This document shows, piece after piece, positions 50,273 to 60,014 of a stretch of DNA of 64,000 nucleotides. The stretch's first letter is position 1; each line of letters opens with the position of its first letter. Below the pieces are notes generated by a model. It ran no database searches, was not told the origin of the DNA, and worked only from the letters and a program-made list of their open reading frames with translations. The position numbers and the translations under genes were made by a program. Source of the DNA: Bacilli bacterium (GTDB lineage: Bacteria > Bacillota_I > Bacilli_A > RFN20 > CAG-288); contig JALCRV010000002.1 in NCBI GenBank assembly GCA_022652945.1, forward strand, positions 1 through 64,000, read 5' to 3'.

Positions 50273-51568
50273 ATGAAAGCAGGTTTGATCAGTTTAGGAT
50301 GTGCAAAAAACCGCGTCGACAGCGAAGAGGTGCTTTCGTATCTCTCCCGCAACGGTTTTATCATCGTTAGCGATCCGAAACAAGCGGATCTTATTATCAT
50401 CAATACCTGCGGCTTTATCGAAGTGGCGAAAAAGGAAGCAATCGATACGATTTTCGACACTTTGAAATATAAGAAAATCACGATTGTCATCGGTTGTCTG
50501 GTCGAAAGATATTACGATGAATTGAAAAAGGAAATCCCGGAAGTTGATTTGTTCGTGCCGATCCGCGATTATCCGCATTTTGGTGAATTGCTCGGTGATT
50601 TGCTGAAGAAAAAAGATCTCCAAGGCCAACTCGATAGGGAGCAAAGAATCTATTCAACCCCTTCTTATCAGGCCTACCTGCAGATTTCTGATGGCTGCGA
50701 TAATTTCTGCGCTTTCTGCGCAATCCCTTTAATCAGAGGTCGGTTCCACTCCTTTGATTTTGATTCCTTAAAAAGACAGATTGCTAACCTTGCTAAGGCT
50801 GGGGTTAAAGAGCTGATTGTTATTTCTCAAGATACTTCCGCTTACGGGAAAGACCTGAAAGGGCAGAACTTAACTATCTGCTCCGTCTTAAAGGAGATCC
50901 TGAAGTATCCTTCCTTCTTATTTATCCGTCTTTTATATCTATATCCTGATGAAATCAGTGATGAGTTCATTGATCTTTATAAAAAGAATCCTCGTCTGGT
51001 GCCTTATTTTGATGTACCGATTCAGCATTCGGAAGATCATCTTTTAAAAGCCATGCACCGACACGGAGATAAAGCTTTGATTAAGGATCTTTTCAGCAAG
51101 ATCAGAAAAGAGATTCCTTCCGCTATCTTAAGAACGACTTTGATTGTCGGGTTCCCAGGAGAAACAGAAGAAGATATTCGGGAATTGCTGGCTTTTATCA
51201 AAGAAGAGAAGTTCGACCACCTTGGAGTTTTCACTTATTCACCTGAGGAAGGCACTTTAGGTTATACCATGAAAGACCAGATTCCGGAGAAGACTAAAAA
51301 GGCTCGTTATAATCAGGTCATGAAAGCCCAAGCCGCCATCTCTTTTGAAAAGAACCAGGAACATCTAAATGAAATCGTCAAAGTCCTGATTACCGGTTAC
51401 GATGAAAAGAACTACTGTTATTCAGGTATTTGTTATCTTTTCGCTCCCGATGATATCGATGGACAGATTTATGTCTATTCTTCAAAGGAACTAAAAGAAG
51501 GGGACGTAGTCGAGGCGAAGATTGTGAATGCCGGTGTCTATGATCTAGATGCCCAGGTTATCGATTGA
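50273..51568 (+). CDS. rimO: Ribosomal protein S12 methylthiotransferase
   Basis: A 431-residue radical SAM enzyme that methylthiolates Asp of ribosomal protein S12. The N-terminal UPF0004 domain has SLGCAKNRVDSE, NTCGFIE and IGCL Cys residues; the radical SAM cluster is C142-x3-C146-x2-C149 in CDNFCAFCAIP, followed by RGRFHS. The C-terminal TRAM domain is present. GCAKNRVDSE and PLIRGR point to RimO rather than MiaB. It ends in TGA. Confidence 0.93.
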   Translation: MKAGLISLGCAKNRVDSEEVLSYLSRNGFIIVSDPKQADLIIINTCGFIEVAKKEAIDTIFDTLKYKKITIVIGCLVERYYDELKKEIPEVDLFVPIRDYPHFGELLGDLLKKKDLQGQLDREQRIYSTPSYQAYLQISDGCDNFCAFCAIPLIRGRFHSFDFDSLKRQIANLAKAGVKELIVISQDTSAYGKDLKGQNLTICSVLKEILKYPSFLFIRLLYLYPDEISDEFIDLYKKNPRLVPYFDVPIQHSEDHLLKAMHRHGDKALIKDLFSKIRKEIPSAILRTTLIVGFPGETEEDIRELLAFIKEEKFDHLGVFTYSPEEGTLGYTMKDQIPEKTKKARYNQVMKAQAAISFEKNQEHLNEIVKVLITGYDEKNYCYSGICYLFAPDDIDGQIYVYSSKELKEGDVVEAKIVNAGVYDLDAQVID

Positions 51569-51620
51569 TTTTCATTTCTGTACGCCTCGTCTTTCACGAG
51601 GAAGAAAGCGATAATACACC

Positions 51621-52556
51621 TTGTCAAAGGATTTAAAGAACGCAAAGCTAGGGATTATCTTGGCTTTATCAGCCGCCCTCTTAACAGCTTTTTATACTCC
51701 GCTATCTAAGACTCTTTCCGCCTATCTTCCAGCGATCCTTTTAGGTGGGATTGCTTATCTGGGAGCAGGGGGTGGGTCAGGAGTGATTTTCCTTTTCCGT
51801 CGTTTCGTCTTTAAAGTTAAAGGGATGGAGCCTTTAAAAGAGAAAAAAGATTGGCTTTATATGGGCTTAGTAATGCTCCTAGACTGCTTTGCGGTGATTT
51901 CTTTCTCCTTCGGCTTAGAAGGCACTTCCGGACAGGTTTCTTCCTTATTAGCCGCCACTGAATTGATTCTTACCGCTCTTATTGCTTTCATTTTCTTCCA
52001 TGAAAAACTACGTTGGCCGATCTGGGTCGGAGCCGCTTTAGTGAGCGGGAGTATCATCTGTCTGGCTTTAGGGGGTAAAGGAGCGACAAGCTCTCCTTAC
52101 CGTTGGCTTTTGATTCTCTTATCTTATCTTTTATGGTCGATTGAAAATAACCTGACGACTCAGCTTTCTATGAAAGATCCTTTCGAGATTACTTTCTTTA
52201 AATGCATGACTTCCGGCTTAGTGACGGTGATTTTCGGACTTTGCATCGGAGAAAGAAGCGCGGCGTGGGGATATATCAGTCTCGATTTCCTTTTGGGCTT
52301 AATTGCGGTTGGCTTCTCCATCGCTATCCTGGTCGTAGCGGAAAAGAACCTCGGGGCGGGACGTTCGACCGCCATCTATTCTTCAAACCCTTTAATCGGA
52401 GTCGGATTATCGATGCTGATCTTTAAAGAAGCGCCTAATTACACTTTCTATCTAGCCTTGGGTTTGATGGGCTTAGGCTTAATAATCTCGGTAATCGAGA
52501 TGTTGAGGGAAGATAAAGAGCAGAAGAAAAAGGCATCCGTTGATAGCAAAGACTGA
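51621..52556 (+). CDS. EamA/DMT-superfamily transporter
   Basis: A 311-residue membrane protein with ten predicted helices arranged as two EamA repeats; FFHEKLRWPIWVGAALVSGS and FKEAPNYTFYLALGLMGLGL are the corresponding ends of the repeats. Such proteins export amino acids or other metabolites; the substrate is not known. The start is called at a TTG (51621) with a weak, distant GAGGAAG; no better start is close, so the N-terminus is uncertain. Confidence 0.8.
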   Translation: MSKDLKNAKLGIILALSAALLTAFYTPLSKTLSAYLPAILLGGIAYLGAGGGSGVIFLFRRFVFKVKGMEPLKEKKDWLYMGLVMLLDCFAVISFSFGLEGTSGQVSSLLAATELILTALIAFIFFHEKLRWPIWVGAALVSGSIICLALGGKGATSSPYRWLLILLSYLLWSIENNLTTQLSMKDPFEITFFKCMTSGLVTVIFGLCIGERSAAWGYISLDFLLGLIAVGFSIAILVVAEKNLGAGRSTAIYSSNPLIGVGLSMLIFKEAPNYTFYLALGLMGLGLIISVIEMLREDKEQKKKASVDSKD

Positions 52557-52670
52557 TTTAGTAAGTGCTTTCTATGGTTTTTTAGAAATTATCCTATTTA
52601 AACAATATTTATTCATATATAATGTATCTTATGCCGGATAAAAAAACTAAACGGCGTTCAAAGGGGTTAT

Positions 52671-54494
52671 ATGCTTTTCGGTAAATACGTAAATAAGTTC
52701 TATTTAAAATATTGGTACAACTTCCTTCTGGGGATTTTCTTTTTAATCGTGGTCGATGTCGCTCAGCTTTATATCCCTCAGTATATCGGTAACATTGTCT
52801 CCATCTTCTCCGATGCGGATAAAGCCACTTTAAAAGATAACTTCTTTAAAGCTCCTCTTACCGATCAAAACGGGTTTTTATTCTTCGTGGTGGCCTTAGC
52901 GGTTATCGGAGTGGTAATGATGATCGGCCGAGCCGGCTGGCGATTAGCTATCAACGGCCTCGGGGTCAAGGTCGATTACGATCTGCGTGACCAGATGTTC
53001 TCCCACGCCGAAAAGCTTTCGGTCTCGTATTACAAGACTCAAAAGACCGGCACTTTGATGGCGATTTTCAATTCTGATCTGGAAGCTGTCCGCGGTGCCT
53101 TTACCGATGGCGTCATCTGTTTAATCGACTTTTTATGCTTAGGTGGGATTTCCATGTACCGTCTTTTCTCCCTCGACTGGGTGATGGCCTTGGCCTGCGT
53201 CGTTCCTTTGGCTTTGATGGCCTCCGCGGGCGGTATCATCGGGAAAGCTATCACTAAAAGATACGATGCTCAGCTTAGTTCCTTTGAGGAACTGACCGAT
53301 TTCGCTCAGGAAGACTTCTCCGGTATCGCTGTCATTAAAGCCTTCGTTAGAGAAGGGCATCAGATGCTTTCCTTCGCTCATCATAACAGTGACTACAAGG
53401 CGAAGAATATCCGTTATATCCGTTTCTCAATCGCTCTGGATTCTGTCATTACTTTGCTGATTAATTCTGTCTTTGTCATCTCGATTTTCTTAGGTGGTTA
53501 TATCGTTGTTACCAATCCTTCTTTCGATGTCGGTAAACTTACTCAGTTTGTCGGCTATCTGGATGCTTTGATTTGGCCGATGTTCGCTATCGCTCAACTG
53601 ATCAACATCATCTCTAAGTCTTATGCTTCCTTAAAGAAGGTCTCCGAATTTCTCGATACTCCGATTGAGCTTAAAGATGTGAAGGATAATAAAGAAGGCG
53701 TGCTTCCGCCTTTTACAGGAGATATCGTCTTTAAGGATTTGGATTTCTCGTATCCTGATAATGCTTCCGCTTTGGTCTTAAAGAAAATCGATTTGCATAT
53801 TAAGCCTGGCGATAATATTGGGATTGTCGGTCGGACTGGCTCGGGCAAGTCAACCTTAGTCAAGATTCTTTTGAAGATCTATAACATCCCGGAAGGGAAG
53901 TTATACTTTGATGGGGTCGATATCAACGACTGGCCGGCGAAGACGGTCAGAAGAAATATCGGATATGTAGCGCAAAACGCCTTCCTTTTCTCAGACCTAA
54001 TCAAGAACAATATCGCTTTCGGCGATGAATCGATGAAGGAAGATGAAGTCATCAAAGCAGCGGATTTCGCCTGCATCGATAAATCTATCGAGGAGTTTAA
54101 AGAAGGCTATAACACCATCATCGGTGAAAAAGGAACGACTTTATCGGGTGGACAGAAGCAGAGGATTGCGATGGCTAGAGCCATAGTCAATAATCCTCCG
54201 GTCCTGATCCTCGATGATTCCGTGTCCGCCGTCGATTCCGATACGGAAAAAAAGATTCTGCAGAACATCAATACTTTGCGTAAAGGGAAGACGACCTTCA
54301 TCGTCTCTTCGCGTATTTCGTCAGTGGAAAATATGGATAACATTATCGTCATGGACCAAGGCCAGATTGTCGGGTTTGGCACCCATGAAGAACTGCTAAA
54401 GACCTGCCCGCTTTATGAAGAAACGGTCAGGCTCCAGGAATTGGAGAAGGAGGAAAAGCCCGATGGACGATTATCAGGAACCGGAGCAAACTAA
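52671..54494 (+). CDS. Heterodimeric ABC exporter subunit with degenerate Walker B
   Basis: A 607-residue half-transporter: six helices (about residues 15-320) and an ATPase domain with Walker A GRTGSGKST, a normal signature LSGGQKQRIAMARA, and Walker B VLILDDSVSAVD, in which the catalytic Glu is Asp. This is the usual mark of the degenerate-site subunit in LmrCD/BmrCD/TM287-288-type heterodimers. The partner gene overlaps its end by 32 bases. Substrate unknown; multidrug or peptide export is typical of relatives. Confidence 0.9.
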   Translation: MLFGKYVNKFYLKYWYNFLLGIFFLIVVDVAQLYIPQYIGNIVSIFSDADKATLKDNFFKAPLTDQNGFLFFVVALAVIGVVMMIGRAGWRLAINGLGVKVDYDLRDQMFSHAEKLSVSYYKTQKTGTLMAIFNSDLEAVRGAFTDGVICLIDFLCLGGISMYRLFSLDWVMALACVVPLALMASAGGIIGKAITKRYDAQLSSFEELTDFAQEDFSGIAVIKAFVREGHQMLSFAHHNSDYKAKNIRYIRFSIALDSVITLLINSVFVISIFLGGYIVVTNPSFDVGKLTQFVGYLDALIWPMFAIAQLINIISKSYASLKKVSEFLDTPIELKDVKDNKEGVLPPFTGDIVFKDLDFSYPDNASALVLKKIDLHIKPGDNIGIVGRTGSGKSTLVKILLKIYNIPEGKLYFDGVDINDWPAKTVRRNIGYVAQNAFLFSDLIKNNIAFGDESMKEDEVIKAADFACIDKSIEEFKEGYNTIIGEKGTTLSGGQKQRIAMARAIVNNPPVLILDDSVSAVDSDTEKKILQNINTLRKGKTTFIVSSRISSVENMDNIIVMDQGQIVGFGTHEELLKTCPLYEETVRLQELEKEEKPDGRLSGTGAN

Positions 54495-56268
54495 GCTCAC
54501 TTTAAAAACCTCCTATATCTTGAAGAGGATTCTTCGCTATCTTAAGCCTCATGCGGGGCTGTTCATTTTAGGTATTTTGATGTATCTGGTGACTTCCTTG
54601 CTTTCCGCTTTGGAGCCGACTTTGATCGGCTGGGTGGTCGATGAATTGAATAAGGCGAATGTCGCTTATACGGAAATCGCTTTATACGGCGGGTATTATG
54701 CTGCCTGCATCACTACTAATCTTATTCTCACTTATTTTGCTGGTCTTTGCGTCCAGGTTCTGGCCCAGGATATCATCCTCGATTTAAGGCAGGATGTCTT
54801 TAACCATATCCAGACTTTATCGATCGACCAGCTCCACCGTGTCCCGGTCGGCAAATGGGTCACCAGAGCGACTAACGATGTGAACTCCATCATGAGTTTC
54901 TTCTCCGATGTTTTGATTTCTATCATCTCGAATATGATGTTCCTCCTCTGCATCGTTATCGTGATTTTCGTTAAATCACCTTTGCTAGCCTTGGTCGATT
55001 TGGCTTTCCTCCCGGTAATCGGTGTGGTTTCCGCTATTTTCGCTTCGACTTCCCGTAAGCATTACCGTCAGGTCCGTTCCTCGATTTCTTCTTTGAACGC
55101 TTTCCTTTCGGAGAATTTGACTGGTATGGAGACGATTCAGGTCTTTAATCAGGAAGAGAGGAAAAAGGAAGAATTCAACGATATTTCTTTGAAGCTTAAG
55201 AAGAACGATTATTCTGCTATGACAGTCTTCGCTGTCTTCCGCCCGCTGATTTACTTTATCTATACGGGAGCTATTATCGCTGTTTTCTCTTACGGCTTGA
55301 ATCTTGTCGCGGCGGGAGTGATGACGATCGGTACTTTGTATTCTTTCTATATGTACACCGAATATCTCTTCTATCCGATTCAGAATATCGCAAATCAGTT
55401 CAATTCCGTCCAGTCCGCCTTAGCGGGGGCGGAGAGGGTCATTATCGTCCTTGATACTCCTTCCGCTATCGTCGATGATCCGGATGCTAAGGATATCGAT
55501 AAACTTTATGGCAAGATTGAATTCCGCCATGTCTGGTTTGCTTATAAGGGCGATGATTGGATCTTAAAGGATGTCTCTTTCTTGATTAATCCTGGTGATA
55601 CGGTCGCTTTCGTCGGGGAGACGGGAGCGGGGAAATCCACCATCATTAACCTGATGGTCAGAAACTTTGATATCCAGAAAGGTGAGATTCTGATCGATGA
55701 TATCCCCATTAAGAAAATCACGATTTCGTCCTTAAGGAAGAATATCGGTGAGATGCTTCAGGATGTCTTCCTTTTCTCCGGGACTATCAAGTCTAATATC
55801 TCCCTTGATGAAGAAACGATTTCTCAAGAAGAGATCGAAAAGGCCGCTAAGTATGTCGGAGCGGATTCTTTCATCGAGAAACTGCCCAATAAATACGATG
55901 AAAAAGTGCTGGAGAACGGCAATAACTTCTCCCAAGGACAAAGACAATTGATTTCTTTCGCCCGCGTTGTGACTTATAAGCCGAAAGTTATCATCCTCGA
56001 TGAGGCGACCGCCAATATCGATACGGAGACGGAAGTCATCATCCAGGAGTCTTTAGAGAAAATTAAATCGATCGGCACGATGGTTATGGTCGCTCACCGT
56101 CTTTCGACTATCCGCCATGCTTCGATGATTTACGTGGTCGATCACGGGGTTATCACCGAACAGGGCAACCATCAGGATTTGCTTAAAAAGCGGGGCATAT
56201 ATTATAATTTGTATAAGCTGCAGTCGATGGAGAAAACGATGGTTTCTTCTCCGGAGAAAAAAGCTTAA
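54463..56268 (+). CDS. Heterodimeric ABC exporter subunit with catalytic Walker B
   Basis: A 601-residue partner of the preceding gene: six helices, Walker A GETGAGKST, Walker B VIILDEATANID with the catalytic Glu, and a degenerate signature NFSQGQRQLISFARV in place of LSGGQ. Its altered signature and the partner's Walker B Asp fall in the same composite site, so one site is catalytic and one is degenerate, as in known heterodimers. The ATG at 54463 follows AAGGAGG and lies inside the preceding gene. Confidence 0.9.
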   Translation: MDDYQEPEQTKLTLKTSYILKRILRYLKPHAGLFILGILMYLVTSLLSALEPTLIGWVVDELNKANVAYTEIALYGGYYAACITTNLILTYFAGLCVQVLAQDIILDLRQDVFNHIQTLSIDQLHRVPVGKWVTRATNDVNSIMSFFSDVLISIISNMMFLLCIVIVIFVKSPLLALVDLAFLPVIGVVSAIFASTSRKHYRQVRSSISSLNAFLSENLTGMETIQVFNQEERKKEEFNDISLKLKKNDYSAMTVFAVFRPLIYFIYTGAIIAVFSYGLNLVAAGVMTIGTLYSFYMYTEYLFYPIQNIANQFNSVQSALAGAERVIIVLDTPSAIVDDPDAKDIDKLYGKIEFRHVWFAYKGDDWILKDVSFLINPGDTVAFVGETGAGKSTIINLMVRNFDIQKGEILIDDIPIKKITISSLRKNIGEMLQDVFLFSGTIKSNISLDEETISQEEIEKAAKYVGADSFIEKLPNKYDEKVLENGNNFSQGQRQLISFARVVTYKPKVIILDEATANIDTETEVIIQESLEKIKSIGTMVMVAHRLSTIRHASMIYVVDHGVITEQGNHQDLLKKRGIYYNLYKLQSMEKTMVSSPEKKA

Positions 56269-56290
56269 CTAGTTAGAAAGAAGGCTTCTT

Positions 56291-57643
56291 ATGCCAGGTA
56301 AAATCAGACTGTACGATACCTATCAAGCAAAAGTGGTGGATTTTGTCCCCATTGTTGCAGGCGAGGTCTCGATTTATTACTGCGGGCCGACTGTTTATAA
56401 TTACGCCCATCTAGGCAATATCCGCCCGGTCCTCGTTTTTGACTTGCTCGGGAGAGTTTTACGTGAACTTGGTTATAAAGTCCACATGATCTCTAACTAT
56501 ACCGATATCGATGATAAGATCATCAATAAGGCTTTAGAAGAGAAAAAGAGTGAAAAGGAAGTCTCCGATTTCTATATCGCCGCTTATGAGAAAGTCTTAA
56601 GCCAACTGAATATCATCCCTTTGGAATATCATCCTAGGGTTTCAAATTATATTCCTCAGATTGTCGATTTCATCTCGGCGATTGTGGATAAGGGCTTAGC
56701 TTATAAGACCGCCTCCGGAGATGTGTATTTCTCCGTCAAGGATGATCCTTTCTACGGCTCTTTATCGAAAACGAAGATCGATGATCTGATCTCCGGCTCC
56801 CGTGTGGAGATTGGAGAAGAGAAGAAATCTCCTTTGGATTTCGCTTTGTGGAAGAATACTTCCGATCAGGGCATCAAGTTTGATTCCTCCCTCGGTAAAG
56901 GCCGTCCGGGTTGGCATACTGAATGCGTCGTGATGATCAATTCCTACTTTAAGAAGCCTTTGATCGATATCCACGGGGGCGGCTTTGATTTGAAGTTCCC
57001 TCATCATGAAAACGAAATGGCTCAGTCCTGGGCTTACGATGGGACCAGGCTAGCTAACACTTGGATGCACGTGGGCTTTTTAAATATGAACGGGGAAAAG
57101 ATGTCTAAATCCCTCGGGAATATCGTGATGGCTCAGGAAGCTATCGATAAGTTTGGTGGCAATGTCATCCGTGACTTTTATTTAACTACTTACTATCGTT
57201 CTCCGGTGAATTTCACCCAAGAGGCAATTGAGACAGCGACTTCTGAGGTCGATAAATACGAAAGATTAATGAAGAAATTCGAAGCTAAGGAAGGACTGGA
57301 AGGCATTGTCTTTACTTCTGCCTTCGATCAGGAGAGCTTCGATAAGTTCCTTTCGTTCCTCGCTGATGACCTTAATGTCGCTAACGCCTTAACGGTTTTA
57401 GCGGAGGTGATGAAGAATGCGAATAATCTGCTTCGTAATCCACGTTCCAGCCTCGATGATCTATCTAAAGCCTTTAATACATATAAGAAGATGTTGGAGG
57501 TCTTAGGCTTTAAGTTTGAGCCGCTTTTGATATCTTCTCAGGATAAAGAGACCTACGCTTCCTATCTTCAAGCTAGAGCGGATAAGGACTTTAAACGCTC
57601 TGACGAGTTAAGGCAGCTTTTGATCGCTAAGGGCTTAATGTAA
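56291..57643 (+). CDS. cysS: Cysteinyl-tRNA synthetase
   Basis: A 450-residue class I synthetase. HIGH-type motif AHLGNIRP follows [10 protein letters not shown] with a zinc-binding Cys; the other zinc ligands are in HTECVVM and [19 protein letters not shown] is the KMSKS loop. The C-terminal anticodon-binding region is present. It opens a block matching the cysS-rlmB-sigH region of Bacillus. Confidence 0.95.
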   Translation: MPGKIRLYDTYQAKVVDFVPIVAGEVSIYYCGPTVYNYAHLGNIRPVLVFDLLGRVLRELGYKVHMISNYTDIDDKIINKALEEKKSEKEVSDFYIAAYEKVLSQLNIIPLEYHPRVSNYIPQIVDFISAIVDKGLAYKTASGDVYFSVKDDPFYGSLSKTKIDDLISGSRVEIGEEKKSPLDFALWKNTSDQGIKFDSSLGKGRPGWHTECVVMINSYFKKPLIDIHGGGFDLKFPHHENEMAQSWAYDGTRLANTWMHVGFLNMNGEKMSKSLGNIVMAQEAIDKFGGNVIRDFYLTTYYRSPVNFTQEAIETATSEVDKYERLMKKFEAKEGLEGIVFTSAFDQESFDKFLSFLADDLNVANALTVLAEVMKNANNLLRNPRSSLDDLSKAFNTYKKMLEVLGFKFEPLLISSQDKETYASYLQARADKDFKRSDELRQLLIAKGLM

Positions 57644-57656
57644 AAAGGAGCATATT

Positions 57657-58355
57657 ATGGATCAAGGAATTCTTTCGATTTTGGGCGATGGGACCGACAG
57701 CGGCAAAAGGGCGTTGTACGCTCTGGTCGTACTGCTGATTTCTTTTGTCCTCGGTGGCATCATCGGGACGGAACGTGAATTCAACGGACACGCCGCTGGC
57801 TTAAGGACACACATCATTATTTCGGTCTCCGCAACTATGGTCGGAATCATCGGGATTGCGGAAACAACTTGGGCTCCTTTCTTATTCGGAGCGGTCATTA
57901 TTTCTTTAGGCTTCCTTTCCGCAGGCTCAATCATTCAGACCGGCAAGGATGTTAAAGGCATCACCACTTCCTCTACCGTCTGGGTCACCGGTATTATCGG
58001 CTTAGCGGTCGGCTTAAGTTACGTCTTGGAAGCGATTATCGTCACTTTGCTTTCCTTAGGGGTCTTGATCATCCTTTCTTATGTTGAACTGAAGACCTCG
58101 AAAAGAAATCCGACGGTCACTTTATTCGTCGATTCCCAGACTGACATCGGTGAGAAGATTGTCAAAACTGCTTCGACTTACGGCTTAAAAGTGAAGAATA
58201 TTTCCTCAAAGATCTCAAAGTTCAAGAATGAAGATGCGCTGAAAATAATTGTGACTTTCGATCGGGCTCCTGGTGAGACTGTCAAAGCTTTCGCCGAAGA
58301 ACTAAGCAATTCTGTTTCACCTCTTGATTTGACGGTCAGGGTTCCCCGCGTCTAG
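57657..58355 (+). CDS. MgtC/SapB family membrane protein
   Basis: A 232-residue protein with four to five N-terminal membrane helices and the family signature [19 protein letters not shown], followed by [20 protein letters not shown]. The C-terminal 80 residues are a soluble ACT-like domain. MgtC relatives act in Mg2+ homeostasis or modulate membrane energy functions. It stands 13 bases after cysS, in the position where Bacillus has the mini-RNase III gene. Confidence 0.88.
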   Translation: MDQGILSILGDGTDSGKRALYALVVLLISFVLGGIIGTEREFNGHAAGLRTHIIISVSATMVGIIGIAETTWAPFLFGAVIISLGFLSAGSIIQTGKDVKGITTSSTVWVTGIIGLAVGLSYVLEAIIVTLLSLGVLIILSYVELKTSKRNPTVTLFVDSQTDIGEKIVKTASTYGLKVKNISSKISKFKNEDALKIIVTFDRAPGETVKAFAEELSNSVSPLDLTVRVPRV

Positions 58356-58362
58356 GTTTCTT

Positions 58363-58388
58363 CGATTATTCTTGAATCGATTTTAAAA
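58363..58388 (+). terminator. Possible weak terminator after the mgtC-like gene
   Basis: TCGATT-ATTCTTG-AATCGA is followed by TTTT. The stem is short and AT-rich. Confidence 0.35.
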
Positions 58389-58482
58389 AAGCCTTTATTT
58401 GTCTTACAAGAGATATTTAAGGCTTGTTCAGCCTCTTAAAAAAACATTTTTTCTTATTTAGAATGGAAAGCGAGGAAAGGAA

Positions 58483-59214
58483 ATGTCCGATTTGATTTAC
58501 GGCCGCAACCCAGCGATCAATGCCTTACAAGGAAGAAGATTGCCTACTAAGGTGCTGATTTCTGAGACGATGGGTGATAAGAAGATCATGGCCTTAGCTG
58601 CTGAAAAGGGCGTGCCGTGTAAACTTGTTTCTTCTCATCTGCTTGATCAGATTGCTGAGGGACGTAATCACCAGGGTGTGATCTGCTATCTTCCTTCCTT
58701 CCGTTATACCCCTTTCGAGGAAATGTTTTCCTCTTTGGCGCATAAGGAAGAAGCCTTGCTTTTGATTCTGGATGGTATTGAAGATCCGGTCAATTTCGGC
58801 TCTTTGATCAGGACTGCCGCCTGCTTTGGAGTTGACGGCATCGTCATCGGGAAAAATCGTCAGGTCCAGGTGACTCCCGTCGTCAGCAAAGTTGCCACGG
58901 GAGCGGAAGAATCCGTGGAAATCGCCCAGGTTGTCAACATCTCTCAGTCCCTGGCTCTTTTGAAGAAAGCCGGGTTCTGGATTGTCGCAGCCGATGGCAA
59001 AGGTGACCGCTTGTTCGATGAAGTGGATTATTCTGGTAAAATCGCTCTGATAATCGGAAGCGAAGGTAGAGGAATAAGCCAGCTGGTCTTAAGGAATTCA
59101 GACTTCATTGCTCGGATTCCGATCAGCGGTCCTATCACTTCGCTTAACGCCGCAATCTCGGGTGCCATCTTCCTTTCTATGATCGCCTCTAAAAGAAGCC
59201 ACAGTAAGAAATAA
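58483..59214 (+). CDS. rlmB: 23S rRNA (guanosine-2'-O-)-methyltransferase
   Basis: A 243-residue SPOUT (TrmH-like) methyltransferase. The N-terminal substrate-binding part starts YGRNPAINALQGRRLP. The knot motifs are VNFGSLIRTAACFGVDG (motif 1 Arg), IIGSEGRGIS (motif 2) and PISGPITSLNAAISGAIFL (motif 3). RlmB methylates G2251 of 23S rRNA in E. coli numbering. The start follows GAGGAAAGG. Confidence 0.92.
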   Translation: MSDLIYGRNPAINALQGRRLPTKVLISETMGDKKIMALAAEKGVPCKLVSSHLLDQIAEGRNHQGVICYLPSFRYTPFEEMFSSLAHKEEALLLILDGIEDPVNFGSLIRTAACFGVDGIVIGKNRQVQVTPVVSKVATGAEESVEIAQVVNISQSLALLKKAGFWIVAADGKGDRLFDEVDYSGKIALIIGSEGRGISQLVLRNSDFIARIPISGPITSLNAAISGAIFLSMIASKRSHSKK

Positions 59215-59285
59215 AGATTCCCCAAAGGCTCTTTTCTTCCGGCTTATAGCCGTCATTTGAAGCCTTCCTAGTTAAGGAGGCCAAG

Positions 59286-59975
59286 ATGGAAGAGGAGAAC
59301 CTTTTTTCGTGCGAAGAAAGTCTTAGTTATCTAGATTCCGCCTATGTCGATCCCGCTTTTAAAGATAAGACCATCCAAGAACTAGTGATGATGATTAAAG
59401 AGAAAAACGAGCTAGCTAAAGAAGAATTCTATATGCGGATGGAAAAGGAACTAACTCGTCAGGCTTTATGCTTAGCGAAGAAATTTAATTACCTGGAAGA
59501 TGATGAAGGGGCTTATTTTGAGATGATTTATCAGGCGACTGAAAGAGCCATCCGTTCTTTCGATCCTGAAAAAGGTGTCTTCTTCCATTTCTGGCGCAGC
59601 GTCGTCAGAAGAGAAAGGATTCATCTGATTTCTTCTTTATCCCAGGTCGGGAAGAAACCTAATAAAGGGAATATGGTTTTCTTTGAGGTCCAGGAGAATC
59701 CGGATTTTCTTGATTCTTTATTTCTTGATTCTTATAACGAAGATCATTACTTACAGCAGCAGGAAGAATACTATAAAGAGCAGGCGGAAGCCTGCATGAA
59801 TTTTATCTGTAACCATTACAGTAAAAAGGATGTGAAAATGATCTCGATGTGGATGGAGTCTTATTCTTTGAAAGAAATCGCCAAGGCCTTGGATTTACCG
59901 GTAAAAAGAATCTACTCTAGACTTTATACCATCCTGAATTCCTTAAAAGAAAACATGGAAAAAGAGATGGACTGA
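59286..59975 (+). CDS. Sigma-70-like factor in the sigH position
   Basis: A 229-residue protein with a sigma-factor pattern. LAKKFNYLEDDEGAYFEMIYQATERAIRSFDPEKGVFFHFWRSVVR covers region 2 (residues about 75-120), and a C-terminal helix-turn-helix (MWMESYSLKEIAKALDLP, VKRIYSRLYTILNSL) is region 4. It is divergent from SigH proper, and RNA-polymerase binding residues in 2.1-2.2 are only partly conserved by eye. It lies after cysS and rlmB, where Bacillus has sigH, which supports an orthologue. The start follows AAGGAGG. Confidence 0.75.
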   Translation: MEEENLFSCEESLSYLDSAYVDPAFKDKTIQELVMMIKEKNELAKEEFYMRMEKELTRQALCLAKKFNYLEDDEGAYFEMIYQATERAIRSFDPEKGVFFHFWRSVVRRERIHLISSLSQVGKKPNKGNMVFFEVQENPDFLDSLFLDSYNEDHYLQQQEEYYKEQAEACMNFICNHYSKKDVKMISMWMESYSLKEIAKALDLPVKRIYSRLYTILNSLKENMEKEMD

Positions 59976-59977
59976 AA

Positions 59978-60007
59978 AAGCGGTCTGAATTGATTTCAGG
60001 CCGCCTT
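59978..60007. terminator. Intrinsic terminator between convergent genes
   Basis: GCGGTCTGAA-TTGAT-TTCAGGCCGC pairs (one G-T). On the minus strand it is followed by TTTTTC, so it mainly ends the oligoendopeptidase transcript. Confidence 0.8.
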
Positions 60008-60014
60008 AATAAGA

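Noticed and set aside
51585-51602. Hairpin CCTCG ... CGAGG after rimO
   Set aside because: Only five base pairs and no T run follows, so it is not a convincing terminator.
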